Assembly (NCBI GenBank): GCA_021018995.1
Contig: CM037591.1
Location: 69,033,901-69,097,900, forward strand
DNA from: Chloranthus sessilifolius
Lineage: Eukaryota > Streptophyta > Magnoliopsida > Chloranthales > Chloranthaceae
Length of the DNA: 64,000 nt
Direction of reading: 5' to 3'
In this document: positions 44,422 to 55,667 of the stretch, piece by piece
Layout of the letters: every line of letters starts with the position of its first letter
Position numbering within the stretch: position 1 is the stretch's first letter
The notes under the pieces: generated by a model
What the model was told of the DNA's origin: nothing
Seen by the model: only the letters and a program-made list of their open reading frames with translations
Databases searched by the model: none
Program-made: the position numbers and the translations under genes

Positions 44422-46330
44422 CACCCCCAAACCTAATCCTTACTAGTCCTCGAGCAAAGGAAAAATTGAACAATTATTCTAAAAATTAAATGCCACTTTC
44501 GTAGGGAGCATAGATGCATTTAGCCTATGCATCAAGCCTTTTAAACCCCTAGGTGATGCCTATTGGAGGAGTGAAGTCTCGTGAGGGTTTTTAGTGAAGA
44601 CACCCACGAACTTCACAATAAAACAGTTAAGCTTAGTGCAACATGTGACATATTAGATTTCAACAAATAAAGGTTCATTCCACACCCTATTCTTTCAAAT
44701 TCGAAGGAATTAAAATAGTAATGTAGTCAATTAAATCTTAATGAATTTCTATCATAGCCAATCAACTTACATCAAGAGTGTAGTGTGTGAGAATTTGTGC
44801 TAAGCTCAACATTAATTCAAGAATCAGGTTTAAATACTGCCCCAATAAATTTAATTTCAAACCCAATCCTCACCAAGGCTTTCTCTCAAATTTTGAAATT
44901 CTAAGGTGTATCACTTTTATTGCAGCTCAAGAGCAATTACAGACCTCAAATAGGCCAAGCATGGGCATAGGCATTGTTGCTTATTCCTGACATCCTCATG
45001 TTCTTTTCACTATAGATTACACATCCCCTTATCTCTACATAACAACTCACTTAACTTTGGATCAATAAGGTCTTTTTGTTGGGGTTCTAATGTGGCTTAG
45101 GGTTGAGGTTTAAAAAGAATAAAAGGGGCAAAAGGAATCAAAACTAAGTAGTCAACTAAGAGGAGGCGGGGATTCATGACTTCACCTTCTTCATTACATC
45201 ACAACTTCATCTCTTTTTATGTTTGCCAGATCTGAAGTGGCCAACTTCTACTCATATTTTCAATTTTTTCATATGAAGTTCTTCTTTTGACTTCTCTTTC
45301 TCCCCCCCTTTTTTTTAATGTGAATGCCACAAATATACAACTAACTCACTGCTTTTTATAGATTACTTCTCTTCTCCCTGCACCAAATGTTGATCCCAGC
45401 TCATGTATCTTCCACATCTTCTCCTTTACCTTGGGACATCTCAGAGTGAGGGTAAGGCTGCATCAGGTCAATCAAGTTTAGGTTCAATTACTCTATTATT
45501 TGTGAAACAAAAATGGATTTTTAAGGCTTAAACAGTGTATACGAAGGGCAGTTCAATGGGTAGGAATTTCAGGCTCAAACTATCCAAATGAAGGCCTTAA
45601 ATAATATCCTTAGTGTCATGAGTTCTGCCAAACAATTTTAATTTGGGGTGCATGACTTCTAGTGAAAAGATGTTGATTCAATTATTCCTTAGAGCAGAAA
45701 AATTTGCCCAAACACTCTTCAAAAGAAAGTTTGATAGGCCCAAATCTCACTAAGTATGGTCTTTAAATAAACTCATCGGGAGTATCCTCAAAATTTTCTC
45801 TCCTTTCTTGTTTATTAAGCAGTGATTATGAAAAAAAATTCTTTAAGTTTGCTTCTTAGAAGTGTTAGATCTTCATTAGACTTCAGTTTTAAAATGGCTA
45901 CAAATAGTTTTGATTTCCTCTTTCTCAATTGCTTCGGTGGAAATTTACTTCATTTATTTCAATTTGACTACCAATGCTGCACTAGAATTAACTACTTTAT
46001 TGGACTACCTTGCCATACCCCCAAACCTAAGATAACCATTGTCCTCAATATTTCAACAAAATTTTATTTAGGGGTAGCAAGGTATGGAAGGGAACACAAA
46101 CTACAGCGGAAAATTAAATAACAACATATTGCAGAAAACAAAGAGAAAAAGAAACTAAGACAAAGGTTGTTGGCACATAAAAAGAAAATTTATTAACACA
46201 CTGAAATATTGTAGAAGTGAAAAACTGTATACAAAATGACAAAAACTTCTTACAATTACATAAAAAATAGTACACACAACTACAGAACACTCCTAAAGAA
46301 AATACCATGCAAAATAACTACAACAAACTC
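44422..46330 (-). other. 3' noncoding module of element E
   Basis: No gene is seen. Minus-strand landmarks are the main polypurine tract (44422-44434), the conserved block (44486-44615) with a hairpin whose arms are GATGCAT and ATGCATC (44513-44533, loop AGGCTAA), and the internal polypurine-like motif (46016-46029). Confidence 0.75.
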
Positions 46331-46437
46331 CTAAAGATGATCTGAATCTGAATCTAAATCAATACGCTCCTCAGCAATCTCTTTGCCTTTCTAATCAGGT
46401 CAGTTAGGGTTTCTATAAAATAAGTATTTTCAGCCAT
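46331..46437 (-). pseudogene. Short post-pol remnant of element E
   Basis: The minus strand has an ATG at 46437 and an acidic end (ERIDLDSDSDHL) like the SDSDSD tail of the post-pol ORFs of A and C, in the same position relative to the 3' module. Only about 100 bases are present, against 2.3-3.7 kb in A, C and D, so E is a shortened fossil here. Confidence 0.5.
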
Positions 46438-47321
46438 TTCTTAAACCCTATTTTCTAGCAAATATATCTAAACCTAGGTTTCCCAAAAAACTCAGCACAC
46501 ACTCAATGCATGAAATGGAAATAAAAATCTACTAATCCTCAGCAAAGGGTACTCAATGCAATGGAAAATATATAAAAAATGAAATGGACTGAGAAGATAC
46601 CAAAAACTTACGCAAAAACTAGGGTATTGTTAGAATAGTGTACTGTGAACCACATCTGAATCGACTTGGTGCAAAATGTGTGGCTTGAGTTGCTAATCAA
46701 AATGGCAGAACCAAAGGAAAAATGGTGTAGCAAATGTAGTAGATGAAAAGAAAGAGGAAATCTGGGGTGGGTGAAGGTGTTCGAGGGTTTAGCGGAGAGA
46801 TGAGAATGAAAGAATGAACTGCACGAGTGGTTCATAAGCTGAGAACCCGACCTTCGAGCGATTGGACCTTCAGAAATAATAGCTCGAGAAGTACTCGAGC
46901 AGATTGCATTACGCATATGATCCTAACGAGGCTGGGTATAGCTTTTGGTGAACTGTCTCATGAGGATGTTGTGAAGTTCAAGATCCTCTCGAGGAGCAGC
47001 CAAATCGCGTACAAATTGTCTTGGGAGGATGCCTGAGGATTGTTGATCCTCTCAAGAAAGAAAAATTGGCTTAATTAACATTCATGATGACTAGCACACT
47101 CTCATATATTAAAGTTTAATGATTCCTAATGCTAAACCGACTCATCCACACTCAACAGCACATCAACAGTTGCACACAACAAGATTCATGAGAAATAGAC
47201 CATAAAAACATAGTATTTATAGAATTTAAAGCCACAAATATAGTTATTATACACATGGTACAAGGCTGGAGATCACAGATCAGTGGGAAGTTCTTGAAAG
47301 TGGATGGTTTCAGAAAGCTCC
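46438..47321 (-). other. Spacer of element E with CTCGAG motifs
   Basis: No gene is seen. CTCGAG is at 46883-46888 and 46894-46899, with related ttcgag/tcgagc near 46775-46860 and ctctcgag at about 46986. The spacer is in the position of the array-bearing spacers of C and D. It is cut at 47322 by element H. Confidence 0.6.
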
Positions 47322-48810
47322 TGTAGACACCCAAATTTGGCCCAAGGCCCGATCGAGACACATTTCGAGAGAGGTGCACTTTCGAGCTTTCGATGGCACG
47401 TATGGTACCCTTAGGGACCTTTTCAAAAACTTAGGAGCCATTCTAAACCCTTAGGAATCATCCTAGATCTCTTAGAAGGCTTCCCGAAATCTTAGAAACC
47501 CATCCCGACCCTTATAAACCATTCTGGATCAAAACCTAGCTTTCCCAACCAATGGATGAAGAATGGTGCACCAAGACTAGTTGTTACCTTCTATTCTAAT
47601 GGAATCTTATACCATTGAAAAGTAGAAGTCTTCATCTTTCCAACGGGCCAAGGATCACCCCAATCAAAGCTATAAATTATTATTTTACCCCTGCACTATG
47701 GCATTTCGAAGTGTAGGGGCAAAATAGTAATTTAGTGGAGTTCCCCCTAAGGTTTTGGCGCAAATATTACTTGCACCAAGCCATTTCTCCCAAAAAATGG
47801 CTTGGCGCAACTAATACTTGTGCCAGCTTTAAGGTGGGCCCCACCTCAGACAGCCAACTTCCAGGCTACTGTGTGGCACTGTTTCACTGGGGTGTGTTTT
47901 GCTAGTTCTGTTGCACCTATTCACTACCTATTTACAACTCCTTAAGTGATTTAAAGCCCCACCCTATCATCTACCATTGGAGCTAACCTTAACACATTTC
48001 AAGGCTCCAAAAATCCTAGGAAACCTTAGATGGCTATATTACCTAATTGCTAATCCAAGTTAGCCTTTAACACCTTCCTAACCTCTTTTTTTCCTATAAT
48101 AAAGAGGCACCCCTCCCTTTACAAAGGCTTGAAAAAATTTGCAAAACAAGAGATTAGGAACTCTCTCTTTCTCTCTCCTCTAGTGCACATTTTGCATACA
48201 AATTCCATAATTCTAAAACTCTCTTTGAACTTTCATCTAAAAGCTCTAAGTTAGGTCTGTGCTACCCCCTAGTCTTCTCTCTCTACCTCTTAACTATGAA
48301 GCCCTAGGAGCTAGAACCCCATTTCTCACCATACAAGCCATTGAAGCTCACCGAAGCAAGCCTATGCAAGATTCTACAGCAGTGCAACAAGGGCCTGAGA
48401 GCTCCAGCTCTCCCCACTATTCCTCTACCTTCTCGGTTCTTCCTCCATCCTCTCATTTGTGTCGTTCCGCCGCCAAATTTTTGGTAGGAACAGAGGGGCA
48501 CAAATAGGATTTTAAGGCCCTTTGGACAAGAGGAATGCTTTTTTATTTCTTTTATATCATTTCTGTTTTAGCCATAAGTAGAGACCGTACTAAGCTAGTT
48601 GATTGGGTGCCTAACACCTTCCCAATCGATAACCGAAGCCCCTACCTAAGAGCCTTTGGCGTAGTCCGGATTCACAGTCAATTTTTGACACTTCGGTGCT
48701 CTTTAAATTTTATTTGGGCTTCTCGGGACACCAAAAGCTCTGGGTGGCGACTCTATAATTTTCATGAGTGCGCGTCATGCGACGGGATTGTCTCGATTCC
48801 CACGGTTGCA
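47322..48810 (+). repeat. LTR of element H, unit 1
   Basis: TGTAGACACCC...GGTTGCA, 1489 bp. A TATA-like CTATAATAAAG is at about 48092-48102. Inverted-repeat motifs TGGCGCAA...TTG[CT]GCCA lie at 47757-47825. Confidence 0.75.
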
Positions 48811-48814
48811 TAGA

Positions 48815-48832
48815 TGGCGACTCTATTGGGGA
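48815..48832 (+). other. Primer binding site of element H, unit 1 (tRNA-Arg)
   Basis: TGGCGACTCTATTGGGGA matches the complement of the plant tRNA-Arg(ACG) 3' end (TGGCGACTCCACTGGGGA) at 16 of 18 positions; both differences are C to T. The unit 2 counterpart is 51491-51508. Confidence 0.72.
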
Positions 48833-50005
48833 GTAGCTAGTAGAGCTTCCCCTTGAATTTGGCCTCTTTATTTTTTTGATTTACTAATCATTTTTGCTAT
48901 TTTTACTATTTTTTTACTCACCCCTCCGATTACGTCATTATACTTACCCCTACTTTTATGTTATTTACGAGACTTAGCCGATTGGTGGGCCTACTTGCGC
49001 ACTGTCTTAAATTTTATTACATTTTCGTCATTTCCACCACCTTAGCCGATTAGCAGGTCTATTTGTGCATTGTCATTTAATTTTCTTTACTTTTATGTCA
49101 TTTTAAGTGCCTTAGCAGTATGGTGGGCCTACGTGCACCTTTAATTTCCACAATCATATTCCGCTAGTGAACGCCGGTCCGTAGAGGCGGCACGGGAGCA
49201 TCACCCCCGATTTTTGAACTTAAGAAAACTTCCTTAAAAGTGAAAAGTAAAATTGAACCAACAAAGGGGACTTAAATTAATTTTTGTGGGTTAGGTTTTT
49301 ACGGGTTGGGTTATTTAGACACACATACAATCTTTCGGGTCTTAGTACGGCAGCAACCCCTAGTGGTGATGATACGGAAAAGTCCCAGCCCACTAGTACC
49401 TAAGAAAGTGCTTGCACTTGAGGTATATCAGGTGGGTAACCTTCTCGTTACCAAACTTAAAACTCGGGGAAAAAGTGAACGTTAGCGGACCCACACCGTC
49501 CTTGTAACCCTTAGGTTCGGTGAGGAAGAGAGCAGATTCATTAAAATAGTCAGTCCCCGGAAGCCCAGCTTCCAGAAAAAACTAGTTAGAAGACTCATTC
49601 CAGGCTAGAATCTCTCCTGTCAAACTATCAGGAAGCCCTTTTTTGCCTGGCGCCAATATTACTTGCGCCAAATAAAAAATCCCTAGGATTACACTGGCGC
49701 ATGTATTAGTTGCGCCAGTATAATAGTGGGCACTTTTTGGTTTGGCGGGCCTAATAGTTATGCTAGCTTTGGGTAAGACAGCAGTAGCCCGAATCTGTGG
49801 CCTGCTTCACATCCCGGACTCCTCGATTAGTGCTTTTAGTGCCTCTGTTTGGGCCCCGCAATCCCCGACACCCAATACGCCCTCGCCCGTCAAGAGATGG
49901 TGACTTCTTTTTTACTCATCTTGAGGGATCAGGTTGTTTACATTGGTTTCCATGCCTTTAATAGATCAAGCAGTACCCTTTGATTCTTTCGAAGCGCTTT
50001 AGAGT
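48833..50005 (+). other. Leader of element H, unit 1
   Basis: Long untranslated leader. Three repeats of a ~50-bp unit built on ccttagccgattggcgggcctac lie at 48960-49130, and TGGCGC/GCGCCA inverted motifs at 49648-49730. No gene is seen. It ends directly at the second LTR. Confidence 0.6.
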
Positions 50006-51486
50006 TGTAGACACCCAAATTTGGCCCAAGGCCCGATCGAAACACATTTTGAGAGAGGCGCATTTCTGAGCTTTTGATGGCATGTATGGAACCCTTAGGA
50101 ATCACCCTAAACCCTTAGGAATCCTCCTAGATCCCTTAGGAACCTACCCCAAACCTTTAGAAACCAACCCTGACCCTTAGATCCCATTTCGAACCCTAAA
50201 CCTAACCTTCCCAGGTAATAAGGAAGAGGGGTACACTGGAGCTGGCTACAACTCTCTACAGCAACCAACTCCTATACATTTGAGGAGTAGAGGTCGTCAG
50301 CTTTCCAACAGTCCAAGAATCGCCCCAATCGGAGGTGTACTTCAAAAGATATGGGAAACCGAACCCCCCAGGGGCAAAAAAGGTAAAACCATGTGGCCCC
50401 CCTAGGAATTTGGCACAACTAATAGTTGCGCCAGGTATAAATTTTGCCTGGCACAACTAATAGTTGTGCCAGGCATATGAACAGTGACTGTTGGGTTTTG
50501 CCTCGAATTTCATGTTTGGGGTTTGACTTGTTGACCACCTCGACCATTGGAGTGTGCTTTGATAGTTCTGTTGCACCCATTCCTTGCCTATTTGCAACTC
50601 TCCAAGTGGCCTAAAGCCTCACCCCATCATCCACCATTAGAATCACCTTCACACCTTTCTAAGCTCTCAAAATCTTAGGAAACCTTAGATTTGAGATCAC
50701 CTAATTGCTAACCTCAACTAGCATCTAAGTGGCCTCCTAACCCACCCTTTTCCTATAAATAGAGCCCCCCTCCCCTTGGTTTAAGGGTTGAGAATTTTGG
50801 CCTAAGAGAGAAAGAGCTTGAAGTGAGAAGATCTTTCTCCCTTTGGTGAACACTTCTCGTACAAATTCAAGAATTCCAAAACCTCCTTTGAGTGATATTT
50901 TCATCTTAGATCCCTTAGTTTAGGTATATGCTACCCATTCACCTTCCCTCTCAACCTCTTAGTTAGCAAGCCTTAGAGGTTAGAACACCTCTTTCCACCA
51001 TACAAGCCTTCAAAATCTCATCAAAGCTAGCCAATGCAAGGCTCTCCTACGGTGCTACAAGGGCCCGAGGGCTCTGGCTCTCCCCTTTCTTCTCCTATCT
51101 CTTTCTAGCTCCCTCCATACTCCCATTTATGCAGTTACGCCGTCGATTTTTCGGTAGGAACGGAGGGGCACAAATAGGATTCTAAGCCCTTTTGGCTAAG
51201 AGGAAGCTATTTTCTTTTCTTTCATTTCATTTTACTTTTAGCCATTAGTAGAGACCGCGCTAAGCGGGTTGATCGGGTGCCTAACACCTTCCCGATCGAT
51301 AATCGAAGCTCCTACCCAAGAGCCTTTGGTGTAGACCGGATTCAGAGTCATATTTTTAGCACTTCAGTGCTCATAAAAATGAACTAGGTATCCCGAGACA
51401 CCGAAAGCTCTGGGTGGCGACTTTGTATTTTTTTTCGTTAGAGAGCGCATCGTCGCGACGGGATCGTATCGATTCCCACGGTTGCA
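50006..51486 (+). repeat. LTR of element H, unit 2
   Basis: TGTAGACACCC...GGTTGCA, 1481 bp, with a TATA box TATAAATA at 50754-50761. Two inverted repeats lie at 50411-50474. The right-hand one has perfect 14-bp arms (50446-50459 and 50461-50474) around one base. Confidence 0.75.
50446..50474. repeat. 29-bp near-palindrome in LTR H
   Basis: Arms GCCTGGCACAACTA and TAGTTGTGCCAGGC are perfectly complementary around a single A. Related but less perfect copies lie at 50411-50434, 47757-47825, 49648-49730 and 52332-52490. Confidence 0.9.
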
Positions 51487-51490
51487 CAGA

Positions 51491-51508
51491 TCGTGACTCT
51501 ATCGGGGA
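51491..51508 (+). other. Primer binding site of element H, unit 2
   Basis: TCGTGACTCTATCGGGGA, a decayed match to the tRNA-Arg site, in the same position relative to the LTR end as in unit 1. Confidence 0.6.
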
Positions 51509-53069
51509 GTAGCTTGTAGTGCTTCCCCTTGAACTTGGCCTTGTTTTTTTTTATTTTTACTAATATGTTATTGCTGTTTTTTTAGATTATTTTTACTATT
51601 TTTTTACTCACCCCTCCGATTAAGTCGTTTTACTTACCCCTATTTTTTCGTCAATTACGAGCCTTAGCCGATTGGCGGGCCTACTTGCACATAGTCTTTA
51701 TTTTGTTACTTTTCCATTATTTTAGTGCCTTAGCCGATTGGCGGGCCTACTTGAGCTTTGTCTTTCAATTCCTTTAAATTTCCGTCATTTAAAGTGCCTT
51801 AGCCGATTGGCGGGCCTACTTGTGCACTCATATTCCGCCAGTGGACGCCGGCCCGGAGTGGCGGCACGGGATAATCACCCTTGGTCTTTGAACTAAAGAA
51901 AACTTTCAAATAAACGAGAAAAGCTTTGAAAAAAAAAATATTAAAAATTGAACAAGTTAGGGAGCTTAATTAATTTGTTTTGCGGGTTAGATTTTCCAAG
52001 GGGTTGGGTTAGGCACACATACAAATACCCGGGTCTTAGTATGGCGGCAGCCCCTAGTGGTGATGATCTAGAAAAGTCCCAGCCCACCTAGTATCTGAGA
52101 AGCGCTTGCGCCAGAGGTATATCGGGTGGGTTCCCATTCCGAAGCTTAAAACCCTTGGGGAGCGCGCTAGCGAGTTATACCAGACTCAATCCATTAGGTA
52201 CGGTGAGGAGAGAATCGATCACCCAAAAATAGCTCAGTTCACGGAAGCCTAGCTTCAACAAAAAACCAAAAAAAAAGACTCATTTCGGGCATTAGTGGCT
52301 GCTGTCAAATATTCTAGAGCATCTATTTTTGGCTGGCGCATGTATTAGTTGTGCCAGCACAAAAAGCTGGAATTTATAACTGGCCCAATTAATAGTTGCG
52401 CCAGCTTTAAACTCCAAGATTTTACCTTTAGTTGCGACAGTGTAAAATTGCTCCCCTGCAACCTGGGCGCAAGTATTAGTTGTGCCAGGTCTGTTTAGCA
52501 GCACCCAGCTCAAATCCTTGGCCCTTTCCACCTCCAGAGTTCCCCGATCAGTGTGCATAGTGCCTTGTTTAGGCCCCGCCATCTCTGACACCCAATACGC
52601 CCACGCCGGTCAAGAGAAGGCAACTTCTTTTTGGCTCATTTTGGGGGATCGGGTCGTTTGTCTCAATTTTCGTGCCTTCAATAGAATGAAGGTTCCCGTT
52701 CAATTCTTCCGAAGTGCATCGGAATCGTTGCCGCGGGTCTTGAATTAAGGCACGAGAGCCACCTGAAAAGGGAATTCCAAGGCCTCGGAACCTTTGTTTT
52801 TCAAAAAAGTTCCATAAAATTCAAAAATATATATATATAATCAAAACCCAAAAAATATATAGTTTGTGGTGCCGACACAACGACATCATCTTGCCCTCCG
52901 TTGTCCCGTAGGGAAAGGAGGAGGATTTTTGGGCCTTATCTAAGGCACCCTTACCTGACTCGCTCCCGAAGAATGTCGTGGGTAGTGGACCTGGCTTACG
53001 CCAATCCTGACTCATCCTCGCCACATTCTCCAACCCACTCCCATTCGGGAGAAGTCTTTTCCACCATCC
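51509..53069 (+). other. Leader of element H, unit 2
   Basis: Leader with three clear repeats of a ~50-60 bp unit (ccttagccgattggcggg...) at 51660-51830, and TGGCGC/GCGCCA inverted motifs at 52332-52490. From about 52740 to 53069 it extends beyond the duplicated part and holds an AT dinucleotide run (52828-52842). No gene is identified in it. Confidence 0.6.
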
Positions 53070-55101
53070 TGTTAAGACCTGAAAAGTACCACTTTTCACC
53101 CCTTAACTTAGCCTTTGATTAGACCCTTAGCCCTCTAATAAATGTTTGTTAAGCTATTTTTGTAGGTAATAAACAGCAGTACAGTAAGGCCATAAATCCT
53201 GCTAAGGAGCCTGTTTTGACACCAGAAGTCCCTCAGAAGAATGAGAACTAAATCCAGACCTGAGGTAAGCCTCGCGCAGCTTCCCAAAGCTTCAGAGGAT
53301 TCAAAAAAATATGTTTCGCGCAGTCCTCACGAAGTCCCAAGACTTCACAACAACTTCTCGTGCAGTTGAGTGACAGAAGAGCTTCAGAATCCTGCTTCGC
53401 ACAGTAGCCGCGGGATGCAAATGTCAAGAGAACCTCTCGCGCAGTTCAGAAAAGCCTCAAAGCTATCGCGAGGAACCTCGTGAAGATATATCAAGAAGTG
53501 AACTTCTCGCGCAGTTCTCGCGCTGTTCAGGAAGAAAGCAGCCTCGTGAAGCCAGAGTTAGCCTCATGAAGATCTATTGTGAAATGGAATGCTCGCGCAG
53601 TTCCCGCGCTATTCACAAGTAGCAATCCAACTGCGCGAAGCCCAATCCAGCGAGAGCTTAACTATCTACCTCGCGACTGCTCAAAGCATCAAGAAGTTGC
53701 AACCTTACGACGTCTAAAGTTTTAATTCTAACTCATCTTCACGAAGTCATTGCTACCATGCGACAAGTCTGGGAATCGACTACAACCTGGCGAACCTCTG
53801 AACTCCACCTTCCATCGCTTCAGCAGAGGACTTTTTGGAAATTTCTAAGGATTAGGGCACGCACTCCCACGCTCGAATCTCCGTGCACGTGCCTTGAGGC
53901 ATCTAAGGATCATTAGTAGGCCACGTGGCATCACTAAAATTAGGGTTTCTTAACCCTAATGTGCCGCCACACCCACTGCTATATAAACCTAAGCCTGGTT
54001 TAGGTTTAAAAAAACTTTTGGAGAGGATTTAGACTGAGACTTGGGAATAGTCCAGAGTTTATCACTGATACGGGATCTGAGACCATTTTCTTTTTTATTC
54101 TTCTGTAGTTGTAAGTAGCTTTCCTTTTTCTTTTTCTCTCTCTCCATAGTCCAGCACTTGCTGGCTATGCCTTCGTATATATTTTTGAGCTAGTTTAATG
54201 GATGTTTTGTGATAGGATATGCACTTTTATGGGATGTGTGCGAATAAGAGTTACTCTGTGCAAGGCTGCTGCCTTATGATCCGCCATTGCTTTGGCTGTG
54301 ATTCAAATCAATGGAGGACTAATTCTAAGGATCCATTCATGTCCAAGTGACCTGTGTGTCTGGGCTATCATGGTCCTATACAGCCTTAACCCCACCACAG
54401 GACCCACTAGATCTAAAATCCCCATGGGAGCCTGAGCTGGTAGCCTTGTGACCATGGTGGTGGTAGCAATATTACTATTCTATTTTGGACTCTATGAGGA
54501 GGATAGCCTCTGGGATAGTCTGTGACCATTCAAGTGGACAGGCTATAGCCTTAGGGTGAAGCCAATCCGTAGGATCCAAGATGGATTCTTCTTCTCTGCA
54601 CATGTGCTTGTAGCCTTGTGGGAGATTGTACAGAGGCAGGCTCCCCTATATTTGTATAGACCCGCCATCAGATGTTAGATCTGATCTGGTTATAGAGATT
54701 GTACGCTTGTGACTGGACCATTGTAGTCCCACTCAAGTAATGGACAACTAGATCGAAGGTTGTACTCAATCCCTTCCTGGTTCTATATGTCTGGGCTATC
54801 ATGGTCCTATGCAGCCTTAGCCCCACACATAGAGCTTTAGAGGTTGAGGTTCCCTATGGATTCTTGAGCTTGTAGCCTGGATGAAGTAGTGCCTACAATG
54901 ATTAACTTTTTTTTACCCATCTCAGGACTGTGGTTCCCCTATGGGATAGTCAGTGACCATTTAAGTGGACAGGTTATAACCTTAAGGGATTGGATCATGG
55001 CATAGAGATGGGTTGGATTCTTTCTCCTCAGTGGTGATAATGTAGCCATTGGACAAGATTTCTATTACATTAGATCTGAATCTGAGTTATAAAACTCCTC
55101 T
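53070..55101 (+). repeat. LTR I (same family as LTRs of D and C), interrupted by J
   Basis: Begins TGTTAAGACCTG. It carries a dense CTCGCGCAG/TCGCGAGG array (53265-53780), a TATA box TATATAAA at 53980-53987 and two leader hairpins (54515-54546, 54946-54977). The LTR stops about 400-450 bp short of its family length, where J begins; the rest is expected beyond J. It could be a solo LTR or the 5' LTR of a further element. Confidence 0.82.
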
Positions 55102-55667
55102 TGTAATAACCCGAAAAAGCACGTCAAACGAGGACCTCGGGATCCGTGCCCGATTGGTCTTAGGTTTGACCATGAGATAGTTCATTGATAAACTTATGGT
55201 GAGATGAGCGAATGTGATGTGTGAACCAGTGTAGAAGAGTGGAGAGATAGAGGAGTGTGTAGAGTGGCATACACTGATGGGTGTGTATGTGCTCCACACC
55301 GAGAAAAGAGATAAGATAAAAAGGGTTGAAAACCCTAACTTTCATGTTTTGGTGGTTGAGAGAAGTAAAGAAGAGAGAGAAAGAGAGAGGAGTAAGAGAG
55401 GAGTTATTGTGGGTGATTGGAAGAAGGATTCAAGCATTAAAGAGGCCGGATTTGACGCAAGGAATCCGTTAGAAACCAAAGCTGGAACCCTTGCCTTCCA
55501 ACCCTAGATTTGAAATCAACTTGAGGTCTATTCAAGGTAAAATTTTTGTAAATAAGATGCATAGATTATAGGGGTTAAGTTGCAGTAAAATGTGGGTTAA
55601 ATCATAGGATAATGGCTTAGAAAAATAGAAGAAAAAGTATGGAAAAAGATTAAATTTGAATCTGACA

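Larger units (their letters stand above)
29376..47321 (-). mobile_element. Element E: Athila-type element, minus strand, hosting D and entered by H
   Basis: Outer element of the right-hand nest. Minus-strand parts from right to left: spacer with CTCGAG motifs (46438-47321), a short post-pol remnant (46331-46437), 3' module (44422-46330), and an LTR in two pieces (44421-43851 and 30587-29376) around element D. The remainder is expected beyond H and its nested elements, to the right. It is a fossil and the oldest layer here. Confidence 0.75.
47322..53069 (+). mobile_element. Element H: Tat/Ogre-like LTR plus leader, present twice in tandem
   Basis: Two units in direct orientation, 47322-50005 and 50006 to about 52735, each an LTR starting TGTAGACACCC, a primer site matching tRNA-Arg and a ~1.2 kb leader; the second leader continues to 53069. 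LTR start, primer choice and leader suggest the Tat/Ogre group of Ty3/gypsy. The units are only about 80-85% identical by eye with many C/T and G/A differences, so H is old. No gag or pol is seen before LTR I interrupts it. Confidence 0.7.

Noticed and set aside
52828-52842. AT dinucleotide run as a notable microsatellite
   Set aside because: Too short (about seven repeats) to be of interest in AT-rich leader DNA.
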